Shown one piece after another: positions 1 to 8,812 of a DNA stretch of 35,849 bases. Under the pieces are notes generated by a model. The model was not told where the DNA came from. It saw only the letters and a program-made list of their open reading frames with translations, and did not search any database. The translations under genes and the position numbers were made by a program. The number at the start of each line of letters is the position of its first letter. The stretch's first letter is position 1. Source of the DNA: Bacillus hominis (GTDB taxonomy: Bacteria; Bacillota; Bacilli; Bacillales; Bacillaceae_G). The stretch lies in contig NZ_BOQD01000176.1 in the NCBI RefSeq assembly GCF_018332515.1, positions 1-35,849 of the forward strand. Reading direction: 5' to 3'.

Positions 1-558
1 CAACTTGAACAATATGGAGAAGAGCATGATAGAAATAAAAAAACGCGGGAAGAAAAATTACGGAATATTTCTCGTGAGATGGGGCAATTTTTATCAATTG
101 TAGTAAAAGGATGTAATGCAAAAAAAATTTTAGAAATTGGAACTTCAAATGGTTATTCTACATTGTGGCTAGCAAATGCGGTAGTAGAAACAAATGGAAA
201 GGTTACAACGGTAGAACTTTCTTCAGAACGGGTGGGAGAGGCGCTTGGGAATTTTCGGAAGGCGAATTTTACACAGCGAATCGATATCCACAATCAAGAA
301 GCTGGGGCATTTTTAGATTCGCAATTAGATCATTCATTTGATTTTATTTTCCTAGATTCAGAACGTACGCAATATATGTGGTGGTGGGAACATATAAAAC
401 GTATTTTAGAGCCAAAAGGTTTTCTTGTTATTGATAATGCAACTTCTCATGCAGAGGAATTAGCAGAATTTATAAAGATGATTGAAGAAGATGATACGTT
501 TGAAACGGTGTTATTAGCTTTTCAAAAGGGAGCATTTGTTGCTCGAAAGAATAATTAG
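1..558 (+). CDS. O-methyltransferase, class I SAM-dependent (5'-truncated)
   Basis: The reading frame is open from the first base, so the gene starts upstream of the window and only its last 185 codons are visible. The motif ILEIGTSNGYSTLWLA is the glycine-rich SAM-binding motif I of class I methyltransferases. FDFIFLDSER and a following WWWEHIKRILEPKGFLVIDN segment match the acidic metal/SAM loop and the strand after it in family 3 O-methyltransferases (YrrM/caffeoyl-CoA type). By family it would transfer a methyl group from SAM to a small-molecule hydroxyl; the substrate is not predictable. An internal ATG at 79 is not the natural start, because conserved-looking helical sequence precedes it. 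It is host chromosomal and followed by a long intergenic leader. Confidence 0.8.
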   Translation, partial: QLEQYGEEHDRNKKTREEKLRNISREMGQFLSIVVKGCNAKKILEIGTSNGYSTLWLANAVVETNGKVTTVELSSERVGEALGNFRKANFTQRIDIHNQEAGAFLDSQLDHSFDFIFLDSERTQYMWWWEHIKRILEPKGFLVIDNATSHAEELAEFIKMIEEDDTFETVLLAFQKGAFVARKNN

Positions 559-907
559 AAGCGAGCTTTAATATCATTATCACATTGAAAGATAACAAAT
601 GTCAAAAGATTGAGTGCTGTATGATTTGAAGGAGATTGACAAATTGAATTTAAAATTAGAATGCAGGGGGTAATAAATAGGGTGATTCGTAAAGAATCCG
701 CCTTCAGCATGTTACTCTCTAGGTCTTAAGTCTGAGGAAAATAATGACGAGAACAAGTATACTTATACTATGAAACAGGGAATGACTGCATAAGCAGGTA
801 TTTCTTGAAAAATCGATTTCAAGCAAGCAAAATGTATATGAAATACGATATATTAGATGAAATATAGTGCACATAAATTCGCACATATAAATAAAGGAGC
901 GATTTTG
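559..907 (+). other. Intergenic leader before the TelA/XpaC pair
   Basis: About 350 bases hold no convincing gene. There is a short hairpin (GATTC, loop GTAAA, GAATC, 684-698) and a perfect 7-bp inverted repeat CTTGAAA/TTTCAAG around AATCGA at 804-823. A sequence TGAAAT, 16 bases, CGCA at 858-883 resembles the sigma-W type TGAAAC-N16-CGTA. It lies so close to the ribosome binding site (893-899) that the leader would be very short, so this is only a weak candidate promoter. Confidence 0.4.
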
Positions 908-2020
908 TTGACTGAACTCGAGAAAAAAGAACCTGTATCGATTGTGAAAGATAATAATGTAGAAGTAGTAGTTGATACAGTAATAAAAGATGCGGAACTT
1001 GAAGAACTGAATAAAGAAGCAGATCTTTATGTACAAAAGTTAAATAGCGAGCAAAATACAGATTTATCAAAAGTATTATCGCAGCTTGGAGACTTAGGGG
1101 ATAAAGAGCAGCAAGCGGCAGGACAAACGCTATCAGCTTTAAAACGTCCTGTGACAGCGATGATGAATGGAAAGAATGAAGAAATTCCAAATACATTGTT
1201 AGAATTACGAAAAGTGGTATCAGAACTTGACCCAAACTCATTAAAAGCAACTGGTATGAAGAAACTTATGTTTAAAGTGTTCAAGAAAAATCCGCTTGAA
1301 AATTACGTGCATAAATATCAATCTATAGATAAGCAAATCGAGGAGATTATAAGATCACTTCTCATTGGCCGTGATAACTTGCAAGAGGATACGGTTGGTC
1401 TTGAAATGTTAAAAGAGCAATCACACGATAAGATTCACGCTCTTGATAAACAAGTATACTTAGGAAGAAAACTTGCTGGTATGCTTGAAGCTGAGAAACA
1501 AAATCCAGAACGTCAAAGGGATATTCCGTTAATAAATGATGCATTAGAAAAGATACTTGTGCGTACTCGTAATATGCAACAAGCAAAAAGTGTATTATTA
1601 CAATCTATCGCATCTGTAGACATCATTAAGAAAAATAATGAAAAGCTATCAGAGGCAATTCGTAATGCAATTACGATGACGCAAAACGTTGTAACGGTTT
1701 CCGCTGCAATACAGCTTGCATTAACAAATCAACGTAAAACAATTGATGCTGTTAATGCAACAAATGAAGCGATTGAATCAATGGTATTAAGCAATTCACA
1801 AGCATTAAAACAAAATACAGAAGAAACAACTAAGTTACTTGAAAACCCTGCAATTAGCATGGATAAATTGCGTGAGTCATTCCAAAATGTATTCGCTGCT
1901 ATTGAAGCATCTGAGAAATCGTCAGAGCGTATTATTGAGTCTAGTAAGAAGTTTGTAATTGAACTTGACACATTTAATGATGAGATGAAGCAGAAACTCA
2001 TTCAGCGTCCAAGGAAATAA
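908..2020 (+). CDS. TelA/YaaN-family toxic anion resistance-like protein
   Basis: A mostly helical, charged protein of about 370 residues without membrane segments, matching the TelA/KlaA (YaaN) family by overall pattern, including the segment NPLENYVHKYQSIDKQIEEI and the C-terminal DTFNDEM region. Members are linked to tellurite or toxic-anion resistance and envelope stress; the biochemical activity is unknown. I place the start at the TTG at 908, because AAAGGAG at 893-899 sits 8 bases upstream. An in-frame ATG at 857 lacks a ribosome binding site and falls upstream of it. The next gene (XpaC-like) follows after 24 bases, the same pairing as xpaC-yaaN in Bacillus, though in the opposite order. 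Host gene. Confidence 0.8.
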   Translation: MTELEKKEPVSIVKDNNVEVVVDTVIKDAELEELNKEADLYVQKLNSEQNTDLSKVLSQLGDLGDKEQQAAGQTLSALKRPVTAMMNGKNEEIPNTLLELRKVVSELDPNSLKATGMKKLMFKVFKKNPLENYVHKYQSIDKQIEEIIRSLLIGRDNLQEDTVGLEMLKEQSHDKIHALDKQVYLGRKLAGMLEAEKQNPERQRDIPLINDALEKILVRTRNMQQAKSVLLQSIASVDIIKKNNEKLSEAIRNAITMTQNVVTVSAAIQLALTNQRKTIDAVNATNEAIESMVLSNSQALKQNTEETTKLLENPAISMDKLRESFQNVFAAIEASEKSSERIIESSKKFVIELDTFNDEMKQKLIQRPRK

Positions 2021-2044
2021 CAGATCATTAGAGGAGGTGAAAAA

Positions 2045-2878
2045 ATGAGTTTCATTCAAGGAGTATTATTACTATTAGGGTCATTACTTTTAATCGCATT
2101 TACTGTCGTTGTTTTAGTTGTATACTTCGGACGTAAACTTTATTTTTCATGGACGAAACCATATAAGAGAGCGCAAGATTCCATTGAGAAATTATCGAAT
2201 AAATCAACACCGTTTTTACAAGAATTTACGCAGCACCCACTCTTTTATCGTTGGATTCGTACAGAAGGGAAAAAAGAACAAAATACTTTAAACACTCTTT
2301 TCTGTACTTCAGGCCAACGTACGAGAGAGCAAGTTTTCTCAATGTTACCGAAAGAAAAGCAGAAAAAAGTGCATGTGCTGGCAAAAACAACGAAAAAGCT
2401 TACGAATGAAGATATTGATATCGCAACAATGAAAGTGAAAGATTTTTTGAGACAAGAATCACAGCAAACTGTTAAACCGACAGACTTATCGTTTTATAAA
2501 TTGTATTTCTATGATCGATATCCAGATGCATTAAATACAATTCAAGCATATAAACGCTCGATTAATCCTTCACTACAAAGAACGGTTGATGACATTACAA
2601 TTTCAGTATTAAATGCACTTCCGTACTATCAAGAACAACGTATGTTTGAACAACAACATAAACTTGAAACGTTCTTAATGAAAGATTTAACAGCGATGTT
2701 ATCATTAGTTGTACAATTACCACCATCACAACGTCCTGAAAAAGAAGAAGAACTAAAAATATACTTGCAAAATTTCCAAAAAGAAATGGAAGTAGTAGAG
2801 CGTGATATTCGTGACTCCATTGATCACGATTTGAATGTGAAGATGAGAGCAGCGACAGAGAAGTTTAAGAATAAATAG
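2045..2878 (+). CDS. XpaC-like membrane-anchored protein
   Basis: 277 residues. An N-terminal membrane segment (about residues 7-28, rich in L, V, I) is followed by a long charged helical domain (FLQEFTQHPLFYRW, then several predicted helices). The neighbouring TelA-type gene suggests the XpaC family, named for 5-bromo-4-chloroindolyl phosphate hydrolysis, whose true function is unclear. The start ATG is preceded by GAGGAGGTG, and the gene is co-transcribed with the TelA gene 24 bases upstream. A strong terminator follows at once. The family assignment rests mainly on context and topology. Confidence 0.6.
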   Translation: MSFIQGVLLLLGSLLLIAFTVVVLVVYFGRKLYFSWTKPYKRAQDSIEKLSNKSTPFLQEFTQHPLFYRWIRTEGKKEQNTLNTLFCTSGQRTREQVFSMLPKEKQKKVHVLAKTTKKLTNEDIDIATMKVKDFLRQESQQTVKPTDLSFYKLYFYDRYPDALNTIQAYKRSINPSLQRTVDDITISVLNALPYYQEQRMFEQQHKLETFLMKDLTAMLSLVVQLPPSQRPEKEEELKIYLQNFQKEMEVVERDIRDSIDHDLNVKMRAATEKFKNK

Positions 2879-2928
2879 AAAAAACCGCCTTAAAAGTTGA
2901 ATGTTTCGGCTTTTAGGCGGTTTTTTGT
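2879..2928 (+). terminator. Rho-independent terminator after the TelA/XpaC pair
   Basis: A stem of about 17 bp (AAAAAACCGCCTTAAAAG against CTTTTAGGCGGTTTTTT, with one bulged T) encloses a 13-base loop and ends in a T run. It starts at the stop codon of the upstream gene. Confidence 0.9.
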
Positions 2929-3060
2929 GAATTTGAGGAAATTGATAATTTAAAAAATTGTACGGGAGAAGTTACATTTGTATCACAATCAGAAATGGCA
3001 GCGAAAGGAACATATTATTTACTGAAGGAAATATACATTAAAGTACAAATAGCTGAATGA
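2917..3060 (+). pseudogene. C-terminal gene remnant without start codon
   Basis: A frame of 47 codons ends at the TGA at 3058-3060 and reads like a real protein tail (EEIDNLKNCTGEVTFVSQ and a YYLLKEIYIKVQIAE end). It has no usable start or ribosome binding site, and its 5' end runs into the preceding terminator. I read it as the decayed 3' end of an unrecognised host gene; a chance open frame is possible. Confidence 0.3.
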
Positions 3061-3174
3061 GATTTTTTGTATGATTTGTAAAAATATGATGTTAAAATAT
3101 ATAAAGGGATGTAGAGTCAGAAAAGTACAATGAGCATAGTAATTGAATATTGTATAAGTATTCCCATGTAGAAA

Positions 3175-3735
3175 GTGAATGATTACATGATTAATAGTAT
3201 GCAGTTGTTGTATGTATTGGCTTCTTATTTGTTTGGAAACATATTGACCGCCTATATAGTAACAAAATGGAGACATAACGTTGATATTCGTGATGAAGGA
3301 AGCGGAAATCCTGGTGCAAGAAATATGGGGCGAGTATATGGAAAAGGGTATTTTGTCGCTACATTTATAGGTGATGCGATCAAAGGTGCAATTGTAGTTT
3401 ATATAGCAAAATACCTTTTTGAAGATGCTACATTCGTAATGTTAACATTATTGGCTGTTATCATTGGACATATTTATCCAATCTTGTTTAAAGGTAAGGG
3501 TGGAAAAGGAATTTCAACATTTATTGGAGGATTAATCGCATTTGATTATTTGATAGCGCTTACTCTAATAGGTATTTTTATTGTATTTTATTTAATATTT
3601 AAAGGATTTACTAAGCCAGGGTTAATTACAATCGCTTGTTTACCAATTTGCATGATTTTTTATTCTTACTCTATTGGTACGACTATTTTAAGTGTACTTA
3701 TTATTCTACTTATTCTATATGTAAATCGAGAATAA
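3175..3735 (+). CDS. plsY: PlsY-type glycerol-3-phosphate acyltransferase
   Basis: 186 residues with about five hydrophobic segments. Hallmark PlsY motifs are present: SGNPGARNMGRVYGKGYF (the SGNxGxxNxxR acyltransferase motif) near residues 42-60, and GKGGKGISTFIGG near 108-120, the phosphate/acyl-phosphate binding loop. PlsY enzymes move an acyl group from acyl-phosphate to the 1-position of glycerol-3-phosphate at the membrane, the first step of phospholipid synthesis. It is slightly shorter than typical PlsY (about 195-210). The GTG at 3175 is taken as the start, with ATGs at 3187 and 3199 as alternatives because no strong ribosome binding site is seen. B. cereus-group genomes can carry more than one plsY-like gene, so this may be a paralogue. 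Confidence 0.85.
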   Translation: MNDYMINSMQLLYVLASYLFGNILTAYIVTKWRHNVDIRDEGSGNPGARNMGRVYGKGYFVATFIGDAIKGAIVVYIAKYLFEDATFVMLTLLAVIIGHIYPILFKGKGGKGISTFIGGLIAFDYLIALTLIGIFIVFYLIFKGFTKPGLITIACLPICMIFYSYSIGTTILSVLIILLILYVNRE

Positions 3736-3747
3736 AGTGAACTTTTA

Positions 3748-3778
3748 ATAAGTGGAGTAATCTCCACTTATGATTTTT
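3748..3778 (+). terminator. Terminator after plsY
   Basis: A perfect 10-bp stem (ATAAGTGGAG, loop TAAT, CTCCACTTAT) is followed by GATTTTT. Confidence 0.75.
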
Positions 3779-3825
3779 ATTAAATAGATAGTGAGTGACA
3801 AGTAGAGAGAGAAAGGGGATAGGAT

Positions 3826-5409
3826 ATGGGGTTAATTTATAAGGTTGCTGATCAAACTTGGGAATTTGAAAGTATACATAAATTGAACTATAAAACATTT
3901 GTAGAAGAGATTCCGCAGCATGAAGAAACGAAAGAATGTTTTCGTATAGATCGATTTCATGAAGAAAATACATATTTAATTTGTTTAGATGGTGAGAATT
4001 TAGTAGGTATGGTCGCGGTGCGAGGAAAACGACCATTTTCATTAGATTATAAAATTTCAAATTTAGATTTTTATTTACAAGAGCATGGAGAAAAAGTATA
4101 TGAAATTCGTTTACTCTCAGTAGAACGTGAATATCGCAATGGAAGAGCGCTGTTAGGCTTAATTCGCTTTTTACATCGTTATTTGCTTCTAAATGGATAT
4201 GAATTAGCACTCATTTCAGCCACAACACGTGAGCTGCTTCTATATGAACAAATGGGATTCAAACCTTTCTATACGTTAGTTGGTACAGAAGCAGCAGCTT
4301 TTCAGCCAATGTATGTTACACCTGCTATGTTTGAAGAGTCGGATGTTGGGGGAATTATGACGAAAGAATATACGTTTTTACCCGGACCAGTAGACATTGA
4401 AGAGAATGTTCAAAAGGCATTTTCTACTAAGCCTATCTCCCATCGCTCTAAGTCATTTCAAGTGACGATGGAAAATGTAAAAAAACGATTACTTCAAATA
4501 ACGAAAGCAAAACGTGTACAACTTATGTTAGGAACAGGGACGTTAGCGAATGATACAATTGCTTTACAGTTAAGTTCATTAAAAGGTAAAGGACTAGTTT
4601 TAGCGAATGGGGAGTTCGGTAATAGATTAATTGAGCAGGCAAAACGTGCACATTTACATTTTGATACGTATAAAAAAGAAATGGCAGAGCCGTTTCTTTA
4701 TACAGAATTAGAAAAAATAATGCTAAATGGAGATTATGAATGGCTTTGGTTCGTTCACCATGAAACATCAACTGGAATGTTAAATAATTTAGAAGAACTA
4801 AACACTCTTTGTAAAAAGTATCAAATGAAACTATGTGTAGATTGTATAAGCTCAATTGGAGCAATACCAATAAATTTGAAGGATGTATATTTTGCAAGTG
4901 GTGTAAGCGGAAAAGCGATTAAATCATTTACAGGATTATCTTTCGTTTTTCATAATCACATGATAGAGAAAAACGAAGCAATATCCGCGTATATGGACAT
5001 TGGTATGTATGAAATGAATGATAGTATTCCATACTCTCATTCATGGAATTTAATTTATGCATTGCAAGAGGCATTGAAGAGATTTGAAGATGAAGAGGCA
5101 TTTGAAAAGATAAAAGAGACGTATGCTTATATTGAACAAGCTATTACTACTATGGGTTTAAAGCTTGTTTCACCTAAAGATCATGCCGCTCAAATTGTTC
5201 TTACTATTCAATTAAACGAAGGGCAGTCTTCTAAGGTAGTAGGCGATGCATTAGCATTACAAGGATATATTGTCCATTATGAATCAGCATATTTACAAAA
5301 GAATAACTGGATCCAAATTGCATGCCTTAATCACTATAAAGAACGTGATATGAAGAGGATGTTGAATTGCTTGCAGATGTGTGTATTAAAGAAGGGCGTA
5401 CAGATATGA
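3826..5409 (+). CDS. GNAT acetyltransferase fused to a class V aminotransferase
   Basis: 527 residues with two domains. Residues 1 to about 175 resemble a GNAT-type acyltransferase (ENTYLICLDGENLVGMVAV, then YEIRLLSVEREYRNG and LLLYEQMGFKPF, where GNAT proteins bind acyl-CoA). From about residue 178 a full class V PLP-dependent aminotransferase begins (TFLPGPVDIEENV, MLGTGTLANDTIAL, VDCISSIGA, then VSGKAIKSFTGLSFVF, where the lysine would form the Schiff base). The second part resembles alanine-glyoxylate / 2-aminoethylphosphonate aminotransferases. An internal Met opens the second domain but has no clear ribosome binding site, so one fused polypeptide is likely. It begins after GAAAGGGGATAGGAT. 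Substrate unknown; the two activities probably act on one amino compound in sequence. Confidence 0.75.
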   Translation: MGLIYKVADQTWEFESIHKLNYKTFVEEIPQHEETKECFRIDRFHEENTYLICLDGENLVGMVAVRGKRPFSLDYKISNLDFYLQEHGEKVYEIRLLSVEREYRNGRALLGLIRFLHRYLLLNGYELALISATTRELLLYEQMGFKPFYTLVGTEAAAFQPMYVTPAMFEESDVGGIMTKEYTFLPGPVDIEENVQKAFSTKPISHRSKSFQVTMENVKKRLLQITKAKRVQLMLGTGTLANDTIALQLSSLKGKGLVLANGEFGNRLIEQAKRAHLHFDTYKKEMAEPFLYTELEKIMLNGDYEWLWFVHHETSTGMLNNLEELNTLCKKYQMKLCVDCISSIGAIPINLKDVYFASGVSGKAIKSFTGLSFVFHNHMIEKNEAISAYMDIGMYEMNDSIPYSHSWNLIYALQEALKRFEDEEAFEKIKETYAYIEQAITTMGLKLVSPKDHAAQIVLTIQLNEGQSSKVVGDALALQGYIVHYESAYLQKNNWIQIACLNHYKERDMKRMLNCLQMCVLKKGVQI

Positions 5410-5515
5410 CGAATGTTTTCTTAACATAGTTGGTTGCGTATAAAGGAGTTATTACTTACGAAAACTGAGGAATGACAATAGGAGTAGATCATAAATCATT
5501 GGAAGAGGTGTTAGT

Positions 5516-6517
5516 ATGATAACTAGAAAACTACCATTACATATAGCAGACATTAAAAAAGCTCAAAAAATTCTTGATAGAAATGTTCGTAAAACACCAT
5601 TAGTAAAATCTTTTTATTTGACTAGTAAAACGGGTGGAGAAATTCACTTGAAGTTAGAAAATATGCAATTAACGGGTTCTTTTAAATTCCGTGGTGCATT
5701 TAATAAAATGTCGCAGCTTACAGATCAAGAAAAAGAGAGAGGCGTTATTGCATGTTCGGCAGGTAATCATGCACAAGGAGTTGCTTTATCTGCTCATTTA
5801 CTTGGCATTAAGAGTAAAATTGTAATGCCAATTTCTGCACCTCAGGCGAAAGTTGAAGCAACTAAAGGATATGGATCTGAAGTCATTTTATTTGGTGAAA
5901 CCTTTGATGATGCAAAGGCAAAATGTGAGGAAATTATAAGAGAAACAGGTGAAACATACTTGCATCCATATGATGATGTAGAGGTAATGGCTGGTCAAGG
6001 AACAATTGGTTTAGATATTCTCGATGATATGTGGGATGTTGATACTGTAATTGTACCAATTGGTGGAGGCGGAATTATTTCTGGAATTTCTGTCGCATTA
6101 AAATCTTTTAATCCATCCATTAATATAATTGGTGTCCAAGCAGATAATGTTCACGGAATGAAGGCATCTTATGACAAAGGTACAATTGTAGAACATTATG
6201 AGGCACCTACTATTGCAGATGGTTGTGCGGTTAAAATACCAGGGGAATTAACATTTGAAATTGTAAAAGAATTAGTGGATGATATTGTAACAGTATCAGA
6301 AAAAGAGCTGGAAGTAGCAATGAAAGACTTGTTACAACGTGGAAAAGCTGTTGTAGAAGGTGCGGGCGCATTAGCAACTGCTGCTCTGCTTGCAGGGAAA
6401 GTTGATCAATATATTAAAGGGAAAAAAGTAGTAGCGGTTATATCTGGTGGCAACGTAGACTTGCAACGTATATCAAGTGTATGTGAGCACTTTTTTGTTG
6501 CTAATGAAGTGAAATAG
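5516..6517 (+). CDS. tdcB: Threonine ammonia-lyase, short (catabolic-type)
   Basis: 333 residues of a fold-type II PLP enzyme. GSFKFRGAFNK holds the PLP lysine (about K57), GGGGIISG near residue 187 is the phosphate-binding loop, and SGGNVDLQR near the end is conserved in threonine/serine dehydratases. The enzyme deaminates threonine to 2-oxobutyrate and ammonia, and often serine to pyruvate. There is no C-terminal ACT-like regulatory domain, so it resembles the short catabolic TdcB type rather than the full-length, isoleucine-inhibited IlvA. The start ATG has GGAAGAGGTG upstream and a terminator follows; it looks monocistronic. Host gene. Confidence 0.9.
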   Translation: MITRKLPLHIADIKKAQKILDRNVRKTPLVKSFYLTSKTGGEIHLKLENMQLTGSFKFRGAFNKMSQLTDQEKERGVIACSAGNHAQGVALSAHLLGIKSKIVMPISAPQAKVEATKGYGSEVILFGETFDDAKAKCEEIIRETGETYLHPYDDVEVMAGQGTIGLDILDDMWDVDTVIVPIGGGGIISGISVALKSFNPSINIIGVQADNVHGMKASYDKGTIVEHYEAPTIADGCAVKIPGELTFEIVKELVDDIVTVSEKELEVAMKDLLQRGKAVVEGAGALATAALLAGKVDQYIKGKKVVAVISGGNVDLQRISSVCEHFFVANEVK

Positions 6518-6528
6518 TTTTATGAAAG

Positions 6529-6564
6529 AAGAGCTAAGAGAAATAATCTTAGCTCTTACTTTTT
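6529..6564 (+). terminator. Terminator after the threonine ammonia-lyase gene
   Basis: A perfect 11-bp stem (AAGAGCTAAGA, loop GAAATAA, TCTTAGCTCTT) is followed by ACTTTTT. Confidence 0.9.
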
Positions 6565-6754
6565 GTCTACCGTTTACTGTAAGTAGCAATAAACTTGCAA
6601 AATTTGCTGTTTAATGAATTGCATTATTTAAGCGCCTAATTTTACACATATCTTTAATGTTACAATAATTATTTCAATATTGTCGAAACATAAGCAGAAA
6701 TTTAATATAATAGTTTTAATGTGCTAATGAGCGGTGAGGAGAGGAGGGCAGGTC

Positions 6755-7225
6755 ATGAATAAAGAAGAACAGGTCATGAACGGTTTTAGGGAATTATATA
6801 ATAAGCTGGTTTGGCTTAATAAAGATAAGATGGAAGAAGGTCTTAAAGGTTTTAAGTCTTCTGAAGTCCACTGCATTGAATATATTGAAAATAATGCGGA
6901 TTCTAATGTGACACAACTTGCAGAGGCTTTTTATGTGACTCGCGGTGCTATAAGTAGAATGACTAAGAAGCTCATACAAAAAGGTCTTATTGAAAGCTAC
7001 CAAAAGTCGGAAAATAAGAAAGAAATTTATTTTAGGCTTACTGAACAAGGGAAAGAAATTTATAAAATCCATGAAGACTTGCACAAAGAGTTTCAAGATC
7101 GGGATAAAGCCGTATTTGAGCAAGTAACTGATGAAGAATTCGAAAGTATAATTAGCTTCGTGGAAAAGTATAGTAGGCATTTGGATGCAGAAATAAAGAA
7201 ACAAGGTATACAGATTAAGTCATAA
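6755..7225 (+). CDS. MarR-family transcriptional regulator
   Basis: 156 residues with a winged-helix core: VTQLAEAFYVTRGAISRMTKKLIQKGLI is the helix-turn-helix with its recognition helix, and KKEIYFRLTEQGKEI is the wing. Flanking helices would form the dimer interface. Members are ligand-responsive dimers, usually repressors of adjacent efflux or stress genes. I start it at the ATG at 6755, which has AGGAGGG 6 bases upstream; the longer frame from a GTG at 6734 would place that ribosome binding site inside the gene. The MFS exporter downstream has its own promoter region with two palindromes and is separated by a terminator, so this protein likely represses that exporter. Confidence 0.9.
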   Translation: MNKEEQVMNGFRELYNKLVWLNKDKMEEGLKGFKSSEVHCIEYIENNADSNVTQLAEAFYVTRGAISRMTKKLIQKGLIESYQKSENKKEIYFRLTEQGKEIYKIHEDLHKEFQDRDKAVFEQVTDEEFESIISFVEKYSRHLDAEIKKQGIQIKS

Positions 7226-7308
7226 TAAAGTTGAAGCATTCGGGCTTTTACGGGTAGTTAATCCCGCAAACTAACTTATTTTTCCGTTCATGCGGGATAC
7301 ATTTAAAT

Positions 7309-7350
7309 AATAAAAAGGTAGCCTGTTCATAGTAAGGCTACCTTTTTATT
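7309..7350 (+). terminator. Terminator between the marR-like gene and the MFS gene
   Basis: A perfect 16-bp stem (7309-7324 with 7335-7350; right arm AGGCTACCTTTTTATT) has a 10-base loop. A weaker hairpin ATCCCGCA/TGCGGGAT flanks it at 7261-7298. The T-rich right arm suits rightward termination. Confidence 0.85.
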
Positions 7351-7357
7351 ATTGTAT

Positions 7358-7413
7358 TTTTGTTGACTAATCAACAAAACAGGTTTATTATTTTGTTGAC
7401 GAAGCAATAAAAT
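7358..7413 (+). promoter_or_regulatory. Two palindromic operators, candidate MarR binding sites
   Basis: The first site, TTTTGTTGA-CTAA-TCAACAAAA (7358-7379), is a perfect inverted repeat. The second, ATTTTGTTG-ACGAAG-CAATAAAAT (7390-7413), has the same TTTTGTTGA half-site and one mismatch between its arms. They lie 32 bases apart, just upstream of the MFS ribosome binding site. A core of about 20 bp with TTGA/TCAA arms is typical of MarR operators. Binding by the adjacent regulator is inferred. Confidence 0.7.
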
Positions 7414-7433
7414 GTTTTAAGGAGAGAAGTTAA

Positions 7434-8669
7434 ATGTCTATTTTTAGATCACAAAATGAAAGCGAAACTGAAAAAAACATAGATAAACATGCTTTAATAT
7501 TCGGCCTTATTTCTGTATTTCTTTGTGGTATAGGTTTCAGCATCATTATGCCTGTAGTGCCATTCTTAGTGCAGCCTTATATAAGTAGTCCGGAAGAACA
7601 GGTTCTAGTTGTTACGCTACTGACCTCTGTTTATGCGGTTTGCGTGTTTTTTGCTGCTCCTGCACTCGGGGCTTTAAGCGATAAATATGGTCGTCGTCCA
7701 TTACTTTTAATATGCCTTTTCGGTTCTGCACTCGGGTACTTAGTTTTGGGTATAGGAGGGGCCTTATGGGTACTATTTGCTGGACGCATAATAGAAGGTA
7801 TAACAGGCGGGAGTATCAGTACAATTTTCGCATATTTTGCAGATATCATTCCGCCAGAACAGAGAACGAAATACTTTGGATGGGTAAGTGCGGTGGTAGG
7901 GGTAGGAACCATCATTGGCCCAACTCTTGGGGGATTACTTGCAAAGTTTGGTCATTCTGTACCTTTATATTTTGGAGCGCTCATAACTTTATTCAATGTA
8001 TTATATGGGATGAAATATATGCCTGAGAGTCTTGACAAAAATAATAGGTTAAAAGAGATTACTTTTGTAAGGTTAAATCCTTTTGTACAACTTGCAAACA
8101 TACTTTCTATGAAAAACTTAAAATGGTTACTCGTCTCAGCGTTTTTACTTTGGATACCTAACGGATCTTTACAAGCAATTTTCACACAATTTACGATGGA
8201 TACTTTTAGCTGGAAGCCTGCACTAATCGGACTTATGTTTTCAATTATGGGCTTTCAAGACATCATTTCACAAGCTTTTATAATGCCAAAGCTTGTGGGC
8301 AAGCTTAGTGATAAACAAATAGCAATACTTGGGATGGTTTCGGAGATTATTGGCTACAGTTTTATTGCAGCATCTGCTTTGTTTTCCCTATATCCTCTTT
8401 TAATCGTTGGGATGTTACTGTTTGGTTTTGGTGACTCGATTTTCGGGCCTTCATTCAATGGGATGCTCTCAAAGTCTGTCGATTCTAGTGAACAAGGAAG
8501 GATTCAAGGTGGAAGCCAATCTATTCAAGCTTTGGCAAGAATGATTGGTCCAATTATTGGAGGGCAAATTTATGTATCACTTGGTCATGCCGCACCTGCT
8601 TTTATGGGGATGATTCTTATAGTAGTTGCAATAGCAGTTTTGTATAGGGGCACGCATGCAACTGTATAA
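7434..8669 (+). CDS. MFS multidrug/tetracycline-type exporter (TetA-like)
   Basis: 411 residues with about 12 hydrophobic segments. The loop 2-3 signature GALSDKYGRRPLL is the MFS motif A, and FGWVSAVVGVGTIIGPTLGG near residues 143-162 matches motif C of drug:H+ antiporters. The arrangement is like TetA(C/B)-type and other DHA1 exporters; the drug cannot be assigned. It starts after AAGGAGAGAAGTTAA. Expression is probably controlled by the two palindromes upstream and the MarR gene before them. It is the last clearly host gene before the phage region. Confidence 0.88.
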   Translation: MSIFRSQNESETEKNIDKHALIFGLISVFLCGIGFSIIMPVVPFLVQPYISSPEEQVLVVTLLTSVYAVCVFFAAPALGALSDKYGRRPLLLICLFGSALGYLVLGIGGALWVLFAGRIIEGITGGSISTIFAYFADIIPPEQRTKYFGWVSAVVGVGTIIGPTLGGLLAKFGHSVPLYFGALITLFNVLYGMKYMPESLDKNNRLKEITFVRLNPFVQLANILSMKNLKWLLVSAFLLWIPNGSLQAIFTQFTMDTFSWKPALIGLMFSIMGFQDIISQAFIMPKLVGKLSDKQIAILGMVSEIIGYSFIAASALFSLYPLLIVGMLLFGFGDSIFGPSFNGMLSKSVDSSEQGRIQGGSQSIQALARMIGPIIGGQIYVSLGHAAPAFMGMILIVVAIAVLYRGTHATV

Positions 8670-8758
8670 ACTATCTGCACTATTATGGTCTTTCTTTATT
8701 TAAGAATGTCTCTATTGGAATCTTTCCTGAATGAATTGTATAACAGATAAATATAAGA

Positions 8759-8812
8759 ACAAATAATAGGGTGTCAGAACTTAGGAACAAGTACTAGCAC
8801 CCTATTTGTTTA
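8759..8812 (+). terminator. Hairpin after the MFS gene, probable terminator
   Basis: AACAAATAATAGGGTG pairs with CACCCTATTTGTT across a 24-base loop, with one bulged base, and ends in TTGTTT. It lies 90 bases past the MFS stop. Confidence 0.6.

Noticed and set aside
819-1250. Leftward frame of 143 codons opposite the TelA-like gene
   Set aside because: Shadow of the TelA-like gene; leucine-rich low-quality translation, no ribosome binding site, and the opposite strand encodes a recognisable family.
3710-4210. Leftward frame of 166 codons opposite the GNAT-aminotransferase start
   Set aside because: Complement of a well-supported gene, with no domain and an unlikely composition.
6680-6711. 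TTGTCG and TATAAT as the promoter of the marR-like gene
   Set aside because: The spacer is 20 bases, too long for a good sigma-A promoter; the -10 may be real but the -35 is not convincing.
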